From contig JAJFTR010000001.1 in assembly GCA_021372825.1 (NCBI GenBank), forward strand, positions 20,592 to 84,591: a DNA stretch of 64,000 bases, written 5' to 3'. The position numbers and the translations under genes are program-made. Below are positions 25,582 through 33,749 of this stretch, piece after piece (within the stretch, counting starts at the first letter, position 1; each line of letters starts with the position of its first letter). The notes beneath the pieces are model-generated. The model was not told the origin of the DNA. It searched no databases and was given only the letters and a program-made list of their open reading frames with translations. This DNA comes from Actinomycetes bacterium (GTDB lineage: Bacteria; Actinomycetota; Coriobacteriia; Anaerosomatales; Anaerosomataceae).

Positions 25582-27210
25582 TCAGCCGAGGATCGCCGTA
25601 AGATCCTCGGAGGCCGAGGCGCCGATGGGCTTGATCGAGAACTCGTCCACCAAGACCTGGAGCACCGCGGGCGTGATGAAGGCGGGCAGGGTCGGCCCAA
25701 GGCGGATGTCTGTGATGCCGAGGTGCAGGAGTGTGAGAAGGATAGCCACCGCCTTCTGCTCGTACCACGACAAGACGAGTGACATCGGGAGTTCGTTGAC
25801 GCTCACCCCGAAGGCGTCGGCAAGAGCAAGCGCGATCTTGATGGCCGAGTAGGCGTCGTTGCACTGGCCGACGTCCAAAAGACGCGGGATCCCGCCGATC
25901 TCGCCCAGCTGGTGGTCGAAGAAGCGGAACTTACCGCATGCGAGTGTGAGCACCACGGTATCGGCTGGAGCCTGGTCCACGAAGTCGGTGTAGTAGCTGC
26001 GGCCAGGCTTGGCGCCGTCACAGCCGCCGACGAGGAAAAAGTGGCGGATGGCCCCGCTTTTCACCGCCTCGATCACGGCCGGTGCGACAGAGAGGACCGC
26101 GTTGCGCCCGAATCCGACCGTGACAGAGCCGCCATCGACCTCGTCGGTGAAACCCGGGAGCTCGAGCGCTCGCTCGATCACCGCGCCGAAGTCGCCGTTT
26201 GCCACGTGCGTGGCGGCCGGGTGCGCAACGCGACCCGTCGTGAAGATGTTGGCGGCGTACGTGTCGCGAGGGTTCTGAATGCAGTTGGTGGTCATGAGGA
26301 TCGCGCCGGGGAACTCGTCGAACTCCTTGCGCTGGTTCTGCCAGGCGGTCCCGTAATGGCCGTAGAAGTGCGGGTACTTCTTGAGCTCCGGGTAGCCATG
26401 CGCCGGCAACATCTCGCCATGGGTGTACACGTCGATGCCGCGGTCTTCGGTCTGCTCGAGAAGGTCGGCCAGGTCCTTGAGATCGTGACCCGAGATGAGT
26501 ATCGCCTTGTTCGGCCGGTGTCCCAGCGGCACGCTCGTCGGCGCTGGGTGGCCGTAAGCGCCGGTGTTGGCGGCATCCAGGAGCTCCATAACGCGCAGGT
26601 TGACCTCTCCCGTCTTGAGAACCAGGCCGATCCAGTCCTCACGCGACAGTGACGTGTCCTCAAGCGCGGCAAGAAGCTCATGCATGAACTCGTACACCGC
26701 CGGATCCTCATGTCCGAGGATCCGCGCATGGTCCGCATACGCGGCGAGTCCTTTGAGCCCGTACACGGCGGTCTGCTGGAGCGACTGGACGTTCTCGTCG
26801 CGGCTGTGGTCCGAGAAGATGCCCACCGCCTCACCCTGTGCGACCATTCCCGGGATGTCATGCGCGGGTTCGAAATCCACGCCGGGCGCGGCAGGGACCT
26901 CGGCGCCAGCCGCTTCGACTTTCTCTCGCAACGCGCGCTTGACTTCGGCTCCCTGCACGATCACATCGGCCATGTGCTCGGCATCGAAGTCGACGTTGGT
27001 CACCGTTGTGAAGAGTGCCTCGGCCGTGAAGACCTGCGCGTCATGGTCGACGACCCCTGCCTTCTCACCTGCCACCGCGATCGCGGCGATACCCTTGAGC
27101 TCATGCAGCAGCAGGTCCTGCAGTACGGCGACTTCGGCAGTCTTGCCGCACACGCCCACTGTGGTGCATCCCACACCCTTGTTCGTCTGTTCACACTGAT
27201 TGCAGAACAT
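25582..27210 (-). CDS. hcp: Hybrid cluster protein (hydroxylamine reductase / NO reductase)
   Basis: 542 residues from ATG at 27210. The N-terminal Cys motif Cys3-x2-Cys6-x8-Cys15-x5-Cys21 is the [4Fe-4S] arrangement of class I Hcp, as in Desulfovibrio, not the E. coli type. Ligands of the hybrid Fe-S-O cluster are present in the C-terminal half (for example VLTLACGKFRF and LDVGQCNDAYSA). Hcp reduces NO to N2O and/or hydroxylamine to ammonia and protects anaerobes from nitrosative stress. Gene order ygbA-like, ferredoxin, hcp, heme-motif protein suggests a dedicated electron-transfer operon. Confidence 0.97.
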   Translation of the reverse strand: MFCNQCEQTNKGVGCTTVGVCGKTAEVAVLQDLLLHELKGIAAIAVAGEKAGVVDHDAQVFTAEALFTTVTNVDFDAEHMADVIVQGAEVKRALREKVEAAGAEVPAAPGVDFEPAHDIPGMVAQGEAVGIFSDHSRDENVQSLQQTAVYGLKGLAAYADHARILGHEDPAVYEFMHELLAALEDTSLSREDWIGLVLKTGEVNLRVMELLDAANTGAYGHPAPTSVPLGHRPNKAILISGHDLKDLADLLEQTEDRGIDVYTHGEMLPAHGYPELKKYPHFYGHYGTAWQNQRKEFDEFPGAILMTTNCIQNPRDTYAANIFTTGRVAHPAATHVANGDFGAVIERALELPGFTDEVDGGSVTVGFGRNAVLSVAPAVIEAVKSGAIRHFFLVGGCDGAKPGRSYYTDFVDQAPADTVVLTLACGKFRFFDHQLGEIGGIPRLLDVGQCNDAYSAIKIALALADAFGVSVNELPMSLVLSWYEQKAVAILLTLLHLGITDIRLGPTLPAFITPAVLQVLVDEFSIKPIGASASEDLTAILG

Positions 27211-27264
27211 GCCGACTCCTCTCATGGACCGATCATGACCGGGTATGCTCACGCCCGCGATGGC

Positions 27265-27296
27265 ACATGGACCCTCTCCTCGGCGGGGGCCCATGT
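27265..27296 (-). promoter_or_regulatory. Intercistronic hairpin between ferredoxin and hcp genes
   Basis: In the minus-strand RNA, ACAUGGGCCC pairs with GGGUCCAUGU (27265-27274 with 27287-27296), ten pairs including one G-U, around a 12-base loop. It ends about 54 bases before the hcp start. It may be an RNA-processing or stability element, or an attenuator. Confidence 0.45.
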
Positions 27297-27309
27297 ATTC
27301 ACTCGCCCT

Positions 27310-27696
27310 CTACCCGTGGATCAACGATGGCAGGCAGCGCATACACACCCACGTGCTCTCACCCGCGCTGCGCACGGGCAGCAACGGCACGTCGTCTTCG
27401 GACGTCCCGCAACGAAAACAATGCTGGGCGACGTAGGTGGCGCGCTTCTCGGCGATAAGCGGCTCGGCAGCCTCGGGATCGAAGGGCGCCGCCTCGCGCA
27501 CGTGCACAGTGAGGGCGCCTGTCGGGCACACTCCCAGACAGAAGCCTGCACCGTCACAGAGCTCCTCTCGCAGAACTCTCGCTTTGCCGTTGACGATCTG
27601 GATCGCGCCTTCGGCACAAGGACTCACGCACTGACCGCAGCCGGTGCACAGGTCCTCGTCGATGCGCACGATCTGTCGTGCGACAGTCACAGACAT
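27310..27696 (-). CDS. Ferredoxin with C-terminal zinc ribbon
   Basis: 128 residues from ATG at 27696, seven bases after GAGGAG; it overlaps no gene because the upstream stop is at 27701. The first Fe-S motif is complete (CTGCGQCVSPC); the second (CDGAGFCLGVCP) lacks one Cys, as in other ferredoxins of this kind. The C-terminal part carries CFRC and CMRC pairs, a likely zinc or rubredoxin-like site, ending LPSLIHG. It lies 99 bases before hcp and is a plausible electron donor to it. Confidence 0.88.
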   Translation of the reverse strand: MSVTVARQIVRIDEDLCTGCGQCVSPCAEGAIQIVNGKARVLREELCDGAGFCLGVCPTGALTVHVREAAPFDPEAAEPLIAEKRATYVAQHCFRCGTSEDDVPLLPVRSAGESTWVCMRCLPSLIHG

Positions 27697-27700
27697 CGTG

Positions 27701-28156
27701 TCACTCCTCATGTGTCGAGCCGCTGGCCGCGGCCTTGCGTGCCTTCTTGGTGTATGTGATCGCCTCGACGGCATGTCTCAAGCCATCGAGCGCGTGACCG
27801 TGGAACACCGCGCGTGGACCGGAGAAGCGCATCATCTGGCGCTGCCACGCGGACTCCGCCGGTGAGTAGCAGTGCGTGTCGCAGTGCGCACAGAACGGTT
27901 TGGGATCCTTGCGGCAGTACGCCCGGCGCTTCTCGGCATACGCGAGATGCTGTGCGCACTCGTCACACACCACAGGCGCCTTGTCGCCGTACACTCCGAG
28001 GCGCGCCGCGTCTGTGATGGCCTGCGACCGGGTCCGATCACGATGATGCGCCGCGCAGTAGATGCCGATGAAGTCGCCCACTGTGCGGATGTCGTGAGCG
28101 ACGCTTCGATCGCCCATCCTCTCGGCGAACCGTTCACTTATCTCGTGCGTGCCCAC
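27701..28156 (-). CDS. ygbA: YgbA-like 'nitrous oxide-stimulated promoter' family protein
   Basis: 151 residues from GTG at 28156. The Cys-rich core CDECAQHLAYAEKR ... CRKDPKPFCAHCDTHCYSP and the motif MMRFSGPRAVF match the YgbA family (nitrous oxide-stimulated promoter), whose E. coli member is induced by NO through NsrR. GTG at 28156 is preferred because GGAGGAGGG lies upstream of it and a predicted transcription start falls near 28179; an ATG at 28180 is the alternative. First gene of the hcp operon, divergent from a Crp/Fnr regulator. Confidence 0.85.
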   Translation of the reverse strand: MGTHEISERFAERMGDRSVAHDIRTVGDFIGIYCAAHHRDRTRSQAITDAARLGVYGDKAPVVCDECAQHLAYAEKRRAYCRKDPKPFCAHCDTHCYSPAESAWQRQMMRFSGPRAVFHGHALDGLRHAVEAITYTKKARKAAASGSTHEE

Positions 28157-28185
28157 TTCCGATCCCTCCTCCTGCGTCATGACCA

Positions 28186-28227
28186 AGCCTACGGCTGCGC
28201 GTCGCGCAACGCCTTGACTCATGTCAA
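28186..28227 (-). promoter_or_regulatory. FNR/HcpR-like operator and candidate promoter of the hcp operon
   Basis: TTGACTCATGTCAA (28214-28227) is a perfect TTGAC-N4-GTCAA dyad of the kind bound by FNR/DNR/HcpR proteins. A possible -10, TAGGCT on the minus strand (28186-28191), would place transcription start near 28179. The dyad centre (28220.5) then lies at -41.5, the class II activator position. The box also sits in front of the divergent Crp/Fnr gene. Confidence 0.7.
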
Positions 28228-28257
28228 AATCAGCGACATGGATACCTTGGACAAACG

Positions 28258-28974
28258 ATGACCCCCGTGAGACCCGCGCGTCCTGACGTCGTGGCAGCGC
28301 TCCGCGCGTGCCGGCTGTGGCGCGCCGCGACAGACACCGCCATCGAAAGACTTGCCGCATCCGCCACCGTCGAGCAGGCCGCACGCGGTACCGCGCTCGC
28401 CTCCGAGGGTGAAGTGGCCGATCGTTTTGCTGTCGTGGTGGCCGGCAAGGCTCGCGTTTACCATCTCCAAGCCGATGGCCGCATCATCACCTTTGAGACC
28501 GTCGAAAGCGGCGAGCCACTCGCCGCCGTGGCGTCGCTGGCGGGCGCGCGCTACCCGGCGAACATCGACGCCGCCACAGACGCGACCATCGCGTGGCTTT
28601 CGCGCGACGCGCTCTTCACGCTGATCGCCGAGGAGCCTGACGTAGCGCGCTCCGTGATCGCCGACCTTGCTGGGCGGGTCGTGAACCTCACAGCGGTGGT
28701 GCAGACCCTCGCGCTCGATGTTCCCGCACGTGTCGCACGCTACCTGTTCCAGCGCTCGCTGGCGGTGGGGGAAGCTACGCCGGAAGGCTTGCGGGTCTCC
28801 CTCGGCATGACCAAGACCGAGCTCGCACACTCCCTCGGGACGGTACCCGAGACCCTCTCGCGCGCGTTCGCGAGACTGAAGGGCGACGGAGTGCTCGACG
28901 TGCGCGGCCCGGACGTGATCGTCCACGATGTCGGAGCCCTCGCTCGCCTCGGATCCGGATACGCCGAGGAGTGA
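28258..28974 (+). CDS. Crp/Fnr-family transcriptional regulator (HcpR/DNR-like)
   Basis: 238 residues. Cyclic-nucleotide-binding-type beta-barrel (about 20-130), a dimer helix, then a winged helix with the recognition region MTKTELAHSLGTVPETLSRAFARL. The N-terminal half has no FNR-type Cys cluster, so it does not look like a [4Fe-4S] oxygen sensor; DNR/HcpR relatives sense NO through heme. Divergent transcription from ygbA-ferredoxin-hcp with a shared TTGAC-N4-GTCAA box strongly suggests it controls that operon. The name HcpR is inferred from context. Confidence 0.9.
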   Translation: MTPVRPARPDVVAALRACRLWRAATDTAIERLAASATVEQAARGTALASEGEVADRFAVVVAGKARVYHLQADGRIITFETVESGEPLAAVASLAGARYPANIDAATDATIAWLSRDALFTLIAEEPDVARSVIADLAGRVVNLTAVVQTLALDVPARVARYLFQRSLAVGEATPEGLRVSLGMTKTELAHSLGTVPETLSRAFARLKGDGVLDVRGPDVIVHDVGALARLGSGYAEE

Positions 28975-29034
28975 CGGCGCTCTTGGACTCCCGCGCTCCG
29001 GCCCGCACGTGGCCTTGGTCCGTTCTTGCGGGCG

Positions 29035-29982
29035 CTACTTCTTGGGTTCGCTCTCGCTCAACGCCTTGATGCGAGCGTCGGCGCTGCGAGCGGCCTCGCG
29101 CGCGTCGAAGTAGGCGGCTATATCCGCGGCCGTCAGCTTCTCATAGGCCTTCGAAAGCACCTCGGTGGGTGAGCCGGGAAGAGCCTTCGCCATTGCGACG
29201 ACCTTCTTCTCCTCGGCGTTGTATGCGTCCAAGAGTTTGTTCGCGTCTTCGATCTTGCCCGCAAGCCACGTGGCGTCGATCTTCTTGGAACGTGCCAGGA
29301 GCTTGAGCTTGGCATCGACGTACGACACGAACGGCGCCATGTCCGCCTCGGGGAACTCAGCTGTGACAGTAGCCAGAGCGGACTTGGCCGAGGCCAGCTT
29401 GGCCTCTGCTTGCGCGGTGAGACTGGTCGATTGTGAGACACTGGCCTTGGTGTGCTTGTTATAGGAGGCGACCGCGCTGTCGGAGAGCGTCTCCGCCTCG
29501 CTCACGAGCCGCCACGCCTCCGCAGCCGGGCCCACCGCTCGCGCTGCCCGCCTGTCGGTCTCAAGGATCGGACGTGCGTGGTCGAGCATCGCGAGACGCT
29601 GCCTGATCGCATCCTCGAGCGCATCGGCAAGCTCGACATCGTCCTTGGAGAGGTCCGGCCGTGTTGCCTCGACCTCCTCGAGCGCGCGCGTGAGAGCCTG
29701 GGTCGCGGGATCGATCTTCCCAAGTGCTGCCTTCGCGCTGTCCGCGAGCGCCGAGGTCACTTCGCTACGCACGGCGTTGTCGATAGCGAGCACGTCGGGC
29801 TCGGCTTCTGAGAGCATCGCTGACGCCTGCGAAAGCCTGGCACGCGCCGCACGCGGGCGGTCAAGCGCGCGCACTGCCGCATATGCGGCTGCACCGACAG
29901 CGAGCGCAACCAAGAGCACGAGCACACTTCGAGCGGCGCGTCCTCGTCCAGGAGTCGCCGTCACATCATCGTCGTCTGCCAT
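29035..29982 (-). CDS. Membrane-anchored coiled-coil protein, unknown function
   Basis: 315 residues. A short acidic N-terminus, one membrane helix (about 18-42) and a long helical, Ala/Glu/Lys-rich exported part with coiled-coil character. No family is recognised. CGAGGAGG precedes the ATG, which overlaps the 3' end of the degenerate sensor kinase gene by 22 bases, so the two are probably made together. It could be an output or sensing partner of that kinase-like protein. Confidence 0.75.
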   Translation of the reverse strand: MADDDDVTATPGRGRAARSVLVLLVALAVGAAAYAAVRALDRPRAARARLSQASAMLSEAEPDVLAIDNAVRSEVTSALADSAKAALGKIDPATQALTRALEEVEATRPDLSKDDVELADALEDAIRQRLAMLDHARPILETDRRAARAVGPAAEAWRLVSEAETLSDSAVASYNKHTKASVSQSTSLTAQAEAKLASAKSALATVTAEFPEADMAPFVSYVDAKLKLLARSKKIDATWLAGKIEDANKLLDAYNAEEKKVVAMAKALPGSPTEVLSKAYEKLTAADIAAYFDAREAARSADARIKALSESEPKK

Positions 29983-31508
29983 CGTTCCTCCTCGGGTATG
30001 CCCTTGGGTGCTGCCGGGTACTCGATCGTCACACGCGGAGCCGCGCTCTGTCGCCGCGTGATGCTGATACCGCCACCGTGTGCCTCGGCCACGATACGGG
30101 CGAGGTGCAATCCGAGACCTGCCTCTGTGACCGGCTCTTGCTCGGCCAAAGAGGTGAGTTCCGCGAAGAGGTCCTCGGCGGCGCTCGCCTTCTCTCGCGT
30201 ATCGATGGTGAGCAGCGTCCGCTCGTCTTCCGACGAGACCGTGAACGCGACCTCTGCGTCACGACTGCAGGTGCGGGCAAGACTGCGCAACAATCCGAGC
30301 ACGGAACGCTCGGCGCACGCCCGGTCGACGAGCGCCGTACCGCTCCCGCTTATCCTGCACGCCGAGAAACGGCCGTCGCCTCCGACGTTCTCGCGCGTGC
30401 TCACAAGAGCCCGCACCATCCCCGCGATATCGACTTCCTCTACGTGGAGTCGCGGCGCGCTCTGGAGCCCGCTCATCAACGACAGGTCATCCAGGAGCGA
30501 GGCCATCTCCTCACAGCGGGCAACCATGTTACGCGCGATCCGCTCGCGCCGCTCGGGGTCCTCCGCGATACCCGATCTTGCGAGGAGCTGGGCGTAGCCG
30601 GTGACAGCGGTCAACGGGCTCGTAAGCTCTCGCACGACAAGGGATGCGAGGTACTCGTCACGGGGAGCCACTCCGGCGTCGGAAGCCACCCATTCCCGCA
30701 GGAACATCAGCATCACCGCCGACGCCTTGGCGTCGCGATCGAAAAGCGGCAGAGCGTGCACGAGCGTCTGCCGGGAACTGCCGTCCTTGCACGCCACATC
30801 AAGCGCGATCTCAGAGATCTCTGTCTTGGACGCGACTCCGCGAACCGCTCGCACGAACGACCTCCGACGTTCGGCCCCGCACGCGGGAAGCACACAGCCA
30901 AGGACTTCGTGGCCCGCCCATCCGGTGAGGCGCTCGCATCCCTCGCTCCACTTCCTCACACGTCCGTCCAAGTCCACGACAGCCCATCCCTCGTACATGC
31001 TCGCCAGGGAGTGGGTGATGTCGTTGTTGGCCTGCAGCAGCTGCCCGGCTCTGGATCGTACCGAGTCAAGATCGTGCTCCTGCGCAAGCGCCGCGCCGAG
31101 AGCGTGACCGTGCACGGCGAGCATTCTCAGGCCCGATCCGGATGGCACGACGCGGGTCACGATCACGAGGGCCCCGACTGGACCTTCGCCGTCCCACAAC
31201 GGCACGAGGACGACGACGTCGTCGGCCTCATCGCGCTCGACCCAACTGCGAAGCACGGACACTTCGTCCGCGTAGATGAGGTCGATGGCCTGGGGATGCG
31301 CCTCGGGATCCAGGCGCGGTGCACGTGCATGGTCCGCCGGAGCGACCGCCACACAATGGTACGAACCGTCCCTGGCGAGGATGTAGCCGTACACCGCCGT
31401 CGCGGAGATCGCATGCAAGATCTCTCTTACGGCACGCTCGAGGACCGATGCCCCTTTGGTGCACCGTGCGCTCCCGGCCCGTTTGACGACCCGTCTTTCC
31501 CCTGCCAT
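29961..31508 (-). CDS. GAF-PAS sensor protein with degenerate histidine-kinase core
   Basis: 515 residues, no membrane helix. GAF-like region (about 15-145), PAS region (168-275), then a dimerisation helix VVRELTSPLTAVTGYAQLL where the phospho-accepting His of SHELRTPL is Arg293. In the ATPase-like domain the N-box asparagine is missing (LGLLRSLAR) and the G1 DxGxG motif is absent, while GLGLHL (464-469) remains. It is therefore unlikely to be an active kinase. It is coupled to the downstream coiled-coil membrane protein. No response regulator is adjacent. Confidence 0.85.
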   Translation of the reverse strand: MAGERRVVKRAGSARCTKGASVLERAVREILHAISATAVYGYILARDGSYHCVAVAPADHARAPRLDPEAHPQAIDLIYADEVSVLRSWVERDEADDVVVLVPLWDGEGPVGALVIVTRVVPSGSGLRMLAVHGHALGAALAQEHDLDSVRSRAGQLLQANNDITHSLASMYEGWAVVDLDGRVRKWSEGCERLTGWAGHEVLGCVLPACGAERRRSFVRAVRGVASKTEISEIALDVACKDGSSRQTLVHALPLFDRDAKASAVMLMFLREWVASDAGVAPRDEYLASLVVRELTSPLTAVTGYAQLLARSGIAEDPERRERIARNMVARCEEMASLLDDLSLMSGLQSAPRLHVEEVDIAGMVRALVSTRENVGGDGRFSACRISGSGTALVDRACAERSVLGLLRSLARTCSRDAEVAFTVSSEDERTLLTIDTREKASAAEDLFAELTSLAEQEPVTEAGLGLHLARIVAEAHGGGISITRRQSAAPRVTIEYPAAPKGIPEEERWQTTMM

Positions 31509-31580
31509 CGACCCTCCCGTTCGCGTCTACGTTGTATACTGCCGGGCTCGTAAGGGCAAGGCTTCGGGTGCTTCTGCCCC

Positions 31581-31595
31581 CTTGCATGTTGCAAG
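31581..31595. promoter_or_regulatory. Inverted repeat in the divergent promoter region
   Basis: CTTGCA-TGT-TGCAAG is a perfect 6-3-6 dyad between the kinase-like gene (leftward) and the candidate small RNA (rightward). It is a plausible binding site for a regulator controlling either or both. Confidence 0.45.
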
Positions 31596-31639
31596 TCTTG
31601 GTTGTATTCAAGTGGCACGCACGTTGCTATACTATGTGC

Positions 31640-31737
31640 GGGATCGAGCGACCCGTCCTCTCCTCCCCCCCTCAGAGACGGGGACCGCCGATTCCGTGTA
31701 AACGAGGTGCGCTCCCCCCGCGCACCTCGTTCCTCTT
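31640..31737 (+). ncRNA. Candidate small RNA with its own promoter and terminator
   Basis: An extended -10, TGCTATACT (31625-31633), predicts a start near 31640. Within the transcript CCCGTC and GACGGG can pair. It ends in an 11-pair hairpin, AACGAGGTGCG (31701-31711) with CGCACCTCGTT (31721-31731), followed by CCTCTTTCT, a good intrinsic terminator. No open frame with a ribosome-binding site is present. The next gene has a separate promoter, so this is a free-standing transcript of about 100 bases rather than a leader. It matches no RNA family that I recognise. Confidence 0.5.
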
Positions 31738-31741
31738 TCTC
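31701..31741 (+). terminator. Intrinsic terminator of the candidate small RNA
   Basis: Eleven-pair perfect GC-rich stem with a nine-base loop rich in C, followed by the T-rich run CCTCTTTCTC. Orientation is rightward. Confidence 0.75.
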
Positions 31742-31749
31742 ATAGATGG

Positions 31750-31778
31750 TTCGCACACGACTCCACGCATCGTAGAAT
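31750..31778 (+). promoter_or_regulatory. Candidate promoter of the WYL gene pair
   Basis: TTCGCA (31750-31755) and TAGAAT (31773-31778) are 17 bases apart; the GTG start of the first WYL gene follows at 31806 with AGGAGG at 31794-31799. Confidence 0.6.
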
Positions 31779-31805
31779 CATGCGGGATGCTCTAGGAGGT
31801 GCTGT

Positions 31806-32774
31806 GTGATCGATTCCAGCGAACGGCTTGTGAACCTGGCCCTGTACCTTGCGAGCGTGCGGCATGCAGTCACTGCTGAAGACTGCCGCGCCGCGGGTCT
31901 TGGGTACCCTGACGACCAAGATGACGCGGCCTTCATCCGCATGTTCGAGCGCGACAAGGAGGCACTGCGAGCCGCGGGCATCGCGATCGTGGTCGACGAA
32001 GACGAGAGGTATCGTGTCGACCCCGAGGCCACGTTCTCCACACAGGTGACATTGACCGCGGACGAAGCAGCCACTCTGCGCACATCGGCAGCTGCGCTTT
32101 CAGGCGATGAGTCGTTCCCGTTTGCTGCGGACCTCTCGATCGCACTCGCGAAGCTAGGACAGGGCTCTGGGGCATCGTCGATAGCGGTGAGCGCGCTTTC
32201 TGACGAGGATCCTCATATTCAGGGCTCATCGGCGGGCATCATAGCCGAGGCTATCGCAGCCCGGAAACTGGTGAGCTTCGACTACACCAACGCGCGGGGT
32301 GAGTCCCGGCATCACGAGGTGGCGCCCTACGGGCTGTTCTTCCGCGAAGGCCGTTGGTACATGGTGGCGCTTGACACAGGGATCGGCCGTATCCGCGTCT
32401 ATGCACTCGCACGCGCTGCGGAGCTGCAGACGAACCCGTCGTCACCCAAGACCCCTGATTTTGAAAGGCCACGAGGGTTTTCAGTAGACGATTACTCCTT
32501 GCTACCGTTCCAGTACGGTCCCGAGGAAACCGAAGCCGTCGTGCGTTTCTCTCCCGAAGACGCGTGGCGCGCCCAGCGCCTGACGGGCGGGCGCGGCACA
32601 CTCGAGGAACAAGACGACGGGAGTGCGCTGTGGCGCGTGGCGATGGGCGAACCCCGCGCCCTTGCGGCATGGTGCATCGAGAACGGCCCTGGCATCACTC
32701 CACTGGAGCCTGACACGGTCGTGATGACTGCGCGCCTTGGACTAAAGGAGGTGCTTGCACGCCATGACCGCTAG
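31806..32774 (+). CDS. WYL-domain transcriptional regulator, PafB-like
   Basis: 322 residues from GTG. An N-terminal winged-helix segment is followed by the WYL domain (about 150-215; the core appears as REGRWYMVALDTGIGRIRVYALAR) and a WCX-type C-terminal extension. With the next gene it forms a tandem pair like actinobacterial PafB-PafC, which activate DNA-damage genes as a heterodimer. No Pup-proteasome genes are nearby, so the DNA-damage role is inferred from family only. Confidence 0.85.
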   Translation: MIDSSERLVNLALYLASVRHAVTAEDCRAAGLGYPDDQDDAAFIRMFERDKEALRAAGIAIVVDEDERYRVDPEATFSTQVTLTADEAATLRTSAAALSGDESFPFAADLSIALAKLGQGSGASSIAVSALSDEDPHIQGSSAGIIAEAIAARKLVSFDYTNARGESRHHEVAPYGLFFREGRWYMVALDTGIGRIRVYALARAAELQTNPSSPKTPDFERPRGFSVDDYSLLPFQYGPEETEAVVRFSPEDAWRAQRLTGGRGTLEEQDDGSALWRVAMGEPRALAAWCIENGPGITPLEPDTVVMTARLGLKEVLARHDR

Positions 32775-33723
32775 GACTCCCACAGCCAGTCGAGCTCGCA
32801 GGCTGCTCGCGCTGCTGCCATACCTTACGCAAGGGGCCACGATACCGCTCACGAAGCTGGCTGAGAACGTCTCGTCCACAGTGCCTGAGGTGATTCGGGA
32901 CCTCACGACGCTCACCATGTGCGGCGTGCCACCGTTCACCCCCGATGAGATGATCGACCTCGCGATCGACGAAGAGTACGTCACCGTGTACGCCGCGCCT
33001 CCCGCGCTCGATCGGCCGTTGCGGCTCTCACCACGCGAAGCTCGCGCACTGGTCGCTGCCCTCGAAGCGACCGGTCATGGTTCTGACGATCCGCTCGTGG
33101 CCAAGCTCTTGGATGCCGCCTCATCGGGCTTCGACCTGGACGACTTCGTCGCGACGCTTCGCGCAGGAGAGAAGGGCGTGGGCATCGCGGGAATCTACGC
33201 TACGCTCGCTGAGGCCATCGACTCGCACAAGAAGGTCCGCATCGCGTACTTCACGGCCTCTCGCGGAAGCCACTCGACCCGCGTCATCCAGCCGCATTCG
33301 CTCGTGAACGAACGAGGCGTGTGGTACGTGAACGCGCTGTGTGAGAACGCCGAAGGACCGCGAACGTTCCGCCTCGACCGCATCCGCGATGCCGTTCTCA
33401 CCACGGAGAGCTTCGATGCGCCTCCCGAGGCGAGCACCGAGATCCTGCCGGCCACGGCGGGTCTTCCTGTGGCGACGCTCAGACTCGCACCCGGTGCGCC
33501 GCATACCGAGGAACGCGACTGGCCAGGGGCCACCTTCACCATCAAGCCTAACGGCGCCGTCTTCGCCGACGTGCCCTACGTGTCGGCCTCGTGGGTCGCC
33601 CGGCGTGTCGCTGCCGGTCTCGGGATGATCGACGCGATCTCCACCGATGAGGTTCGCGCCGCGGTACGCCAGGTCGCCGAAGCGGAGCTCCGAGAACTGC
33701 CCCGATCTCCGGCGCAAGCATAG
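32764..33723 (+). CDS. WYL-domain transcriptional regulator, PafC-like
   Basis: 319 residues from ATG at 32764 (TTG at 32755, closer to GGAGG, is a possible alternative). N-terminal helix-turn-helix (LLALLPYLTQGATIPLTKLAENV), then the WYL domain with ERGVWYVNALCENAEGPRTFRLDRI and a C-terminal WCX domain. It overlaps the previous gene by 11 bases, so both subunits are probably made in equal amount. Confidence 0.86.
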   Translation: MTARTPTASRARRLLALLPYLTQGATIPLTKLAENVSSTVPEVIRDLTTLTMCGVPPFTPDEMIDLAIDEEYVTVYAAPPALDRPLRLSPREARALVAALEATGHGSDDPLVAKLLDAASSGFDLDDFVATLRAGEKGVGIAGIYATLAEAIDSHKKVRIAYFTASRGSHSTRVIQPHSLVNERGVWYVNALCENAEGPRTFRLDRIRDAVLTTESFDAPPEASTEILPATAGLPVATLRLAPGAPHTEERDWPGATFTIKPNGAVFADVPYVSASWVARRVAAGLGMIDAISTDEVRAAVRQVAEAELRELPRSPAQA

Positions 33724-33749
33724 GTCACACCCCGCACAACCCTGGCGGG

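Noticed and set aside
31640..31737. Signal recognition particle RNA
   Set aside because: The size fits but the conserved GGAAGGAGCA-type apical region is absent.
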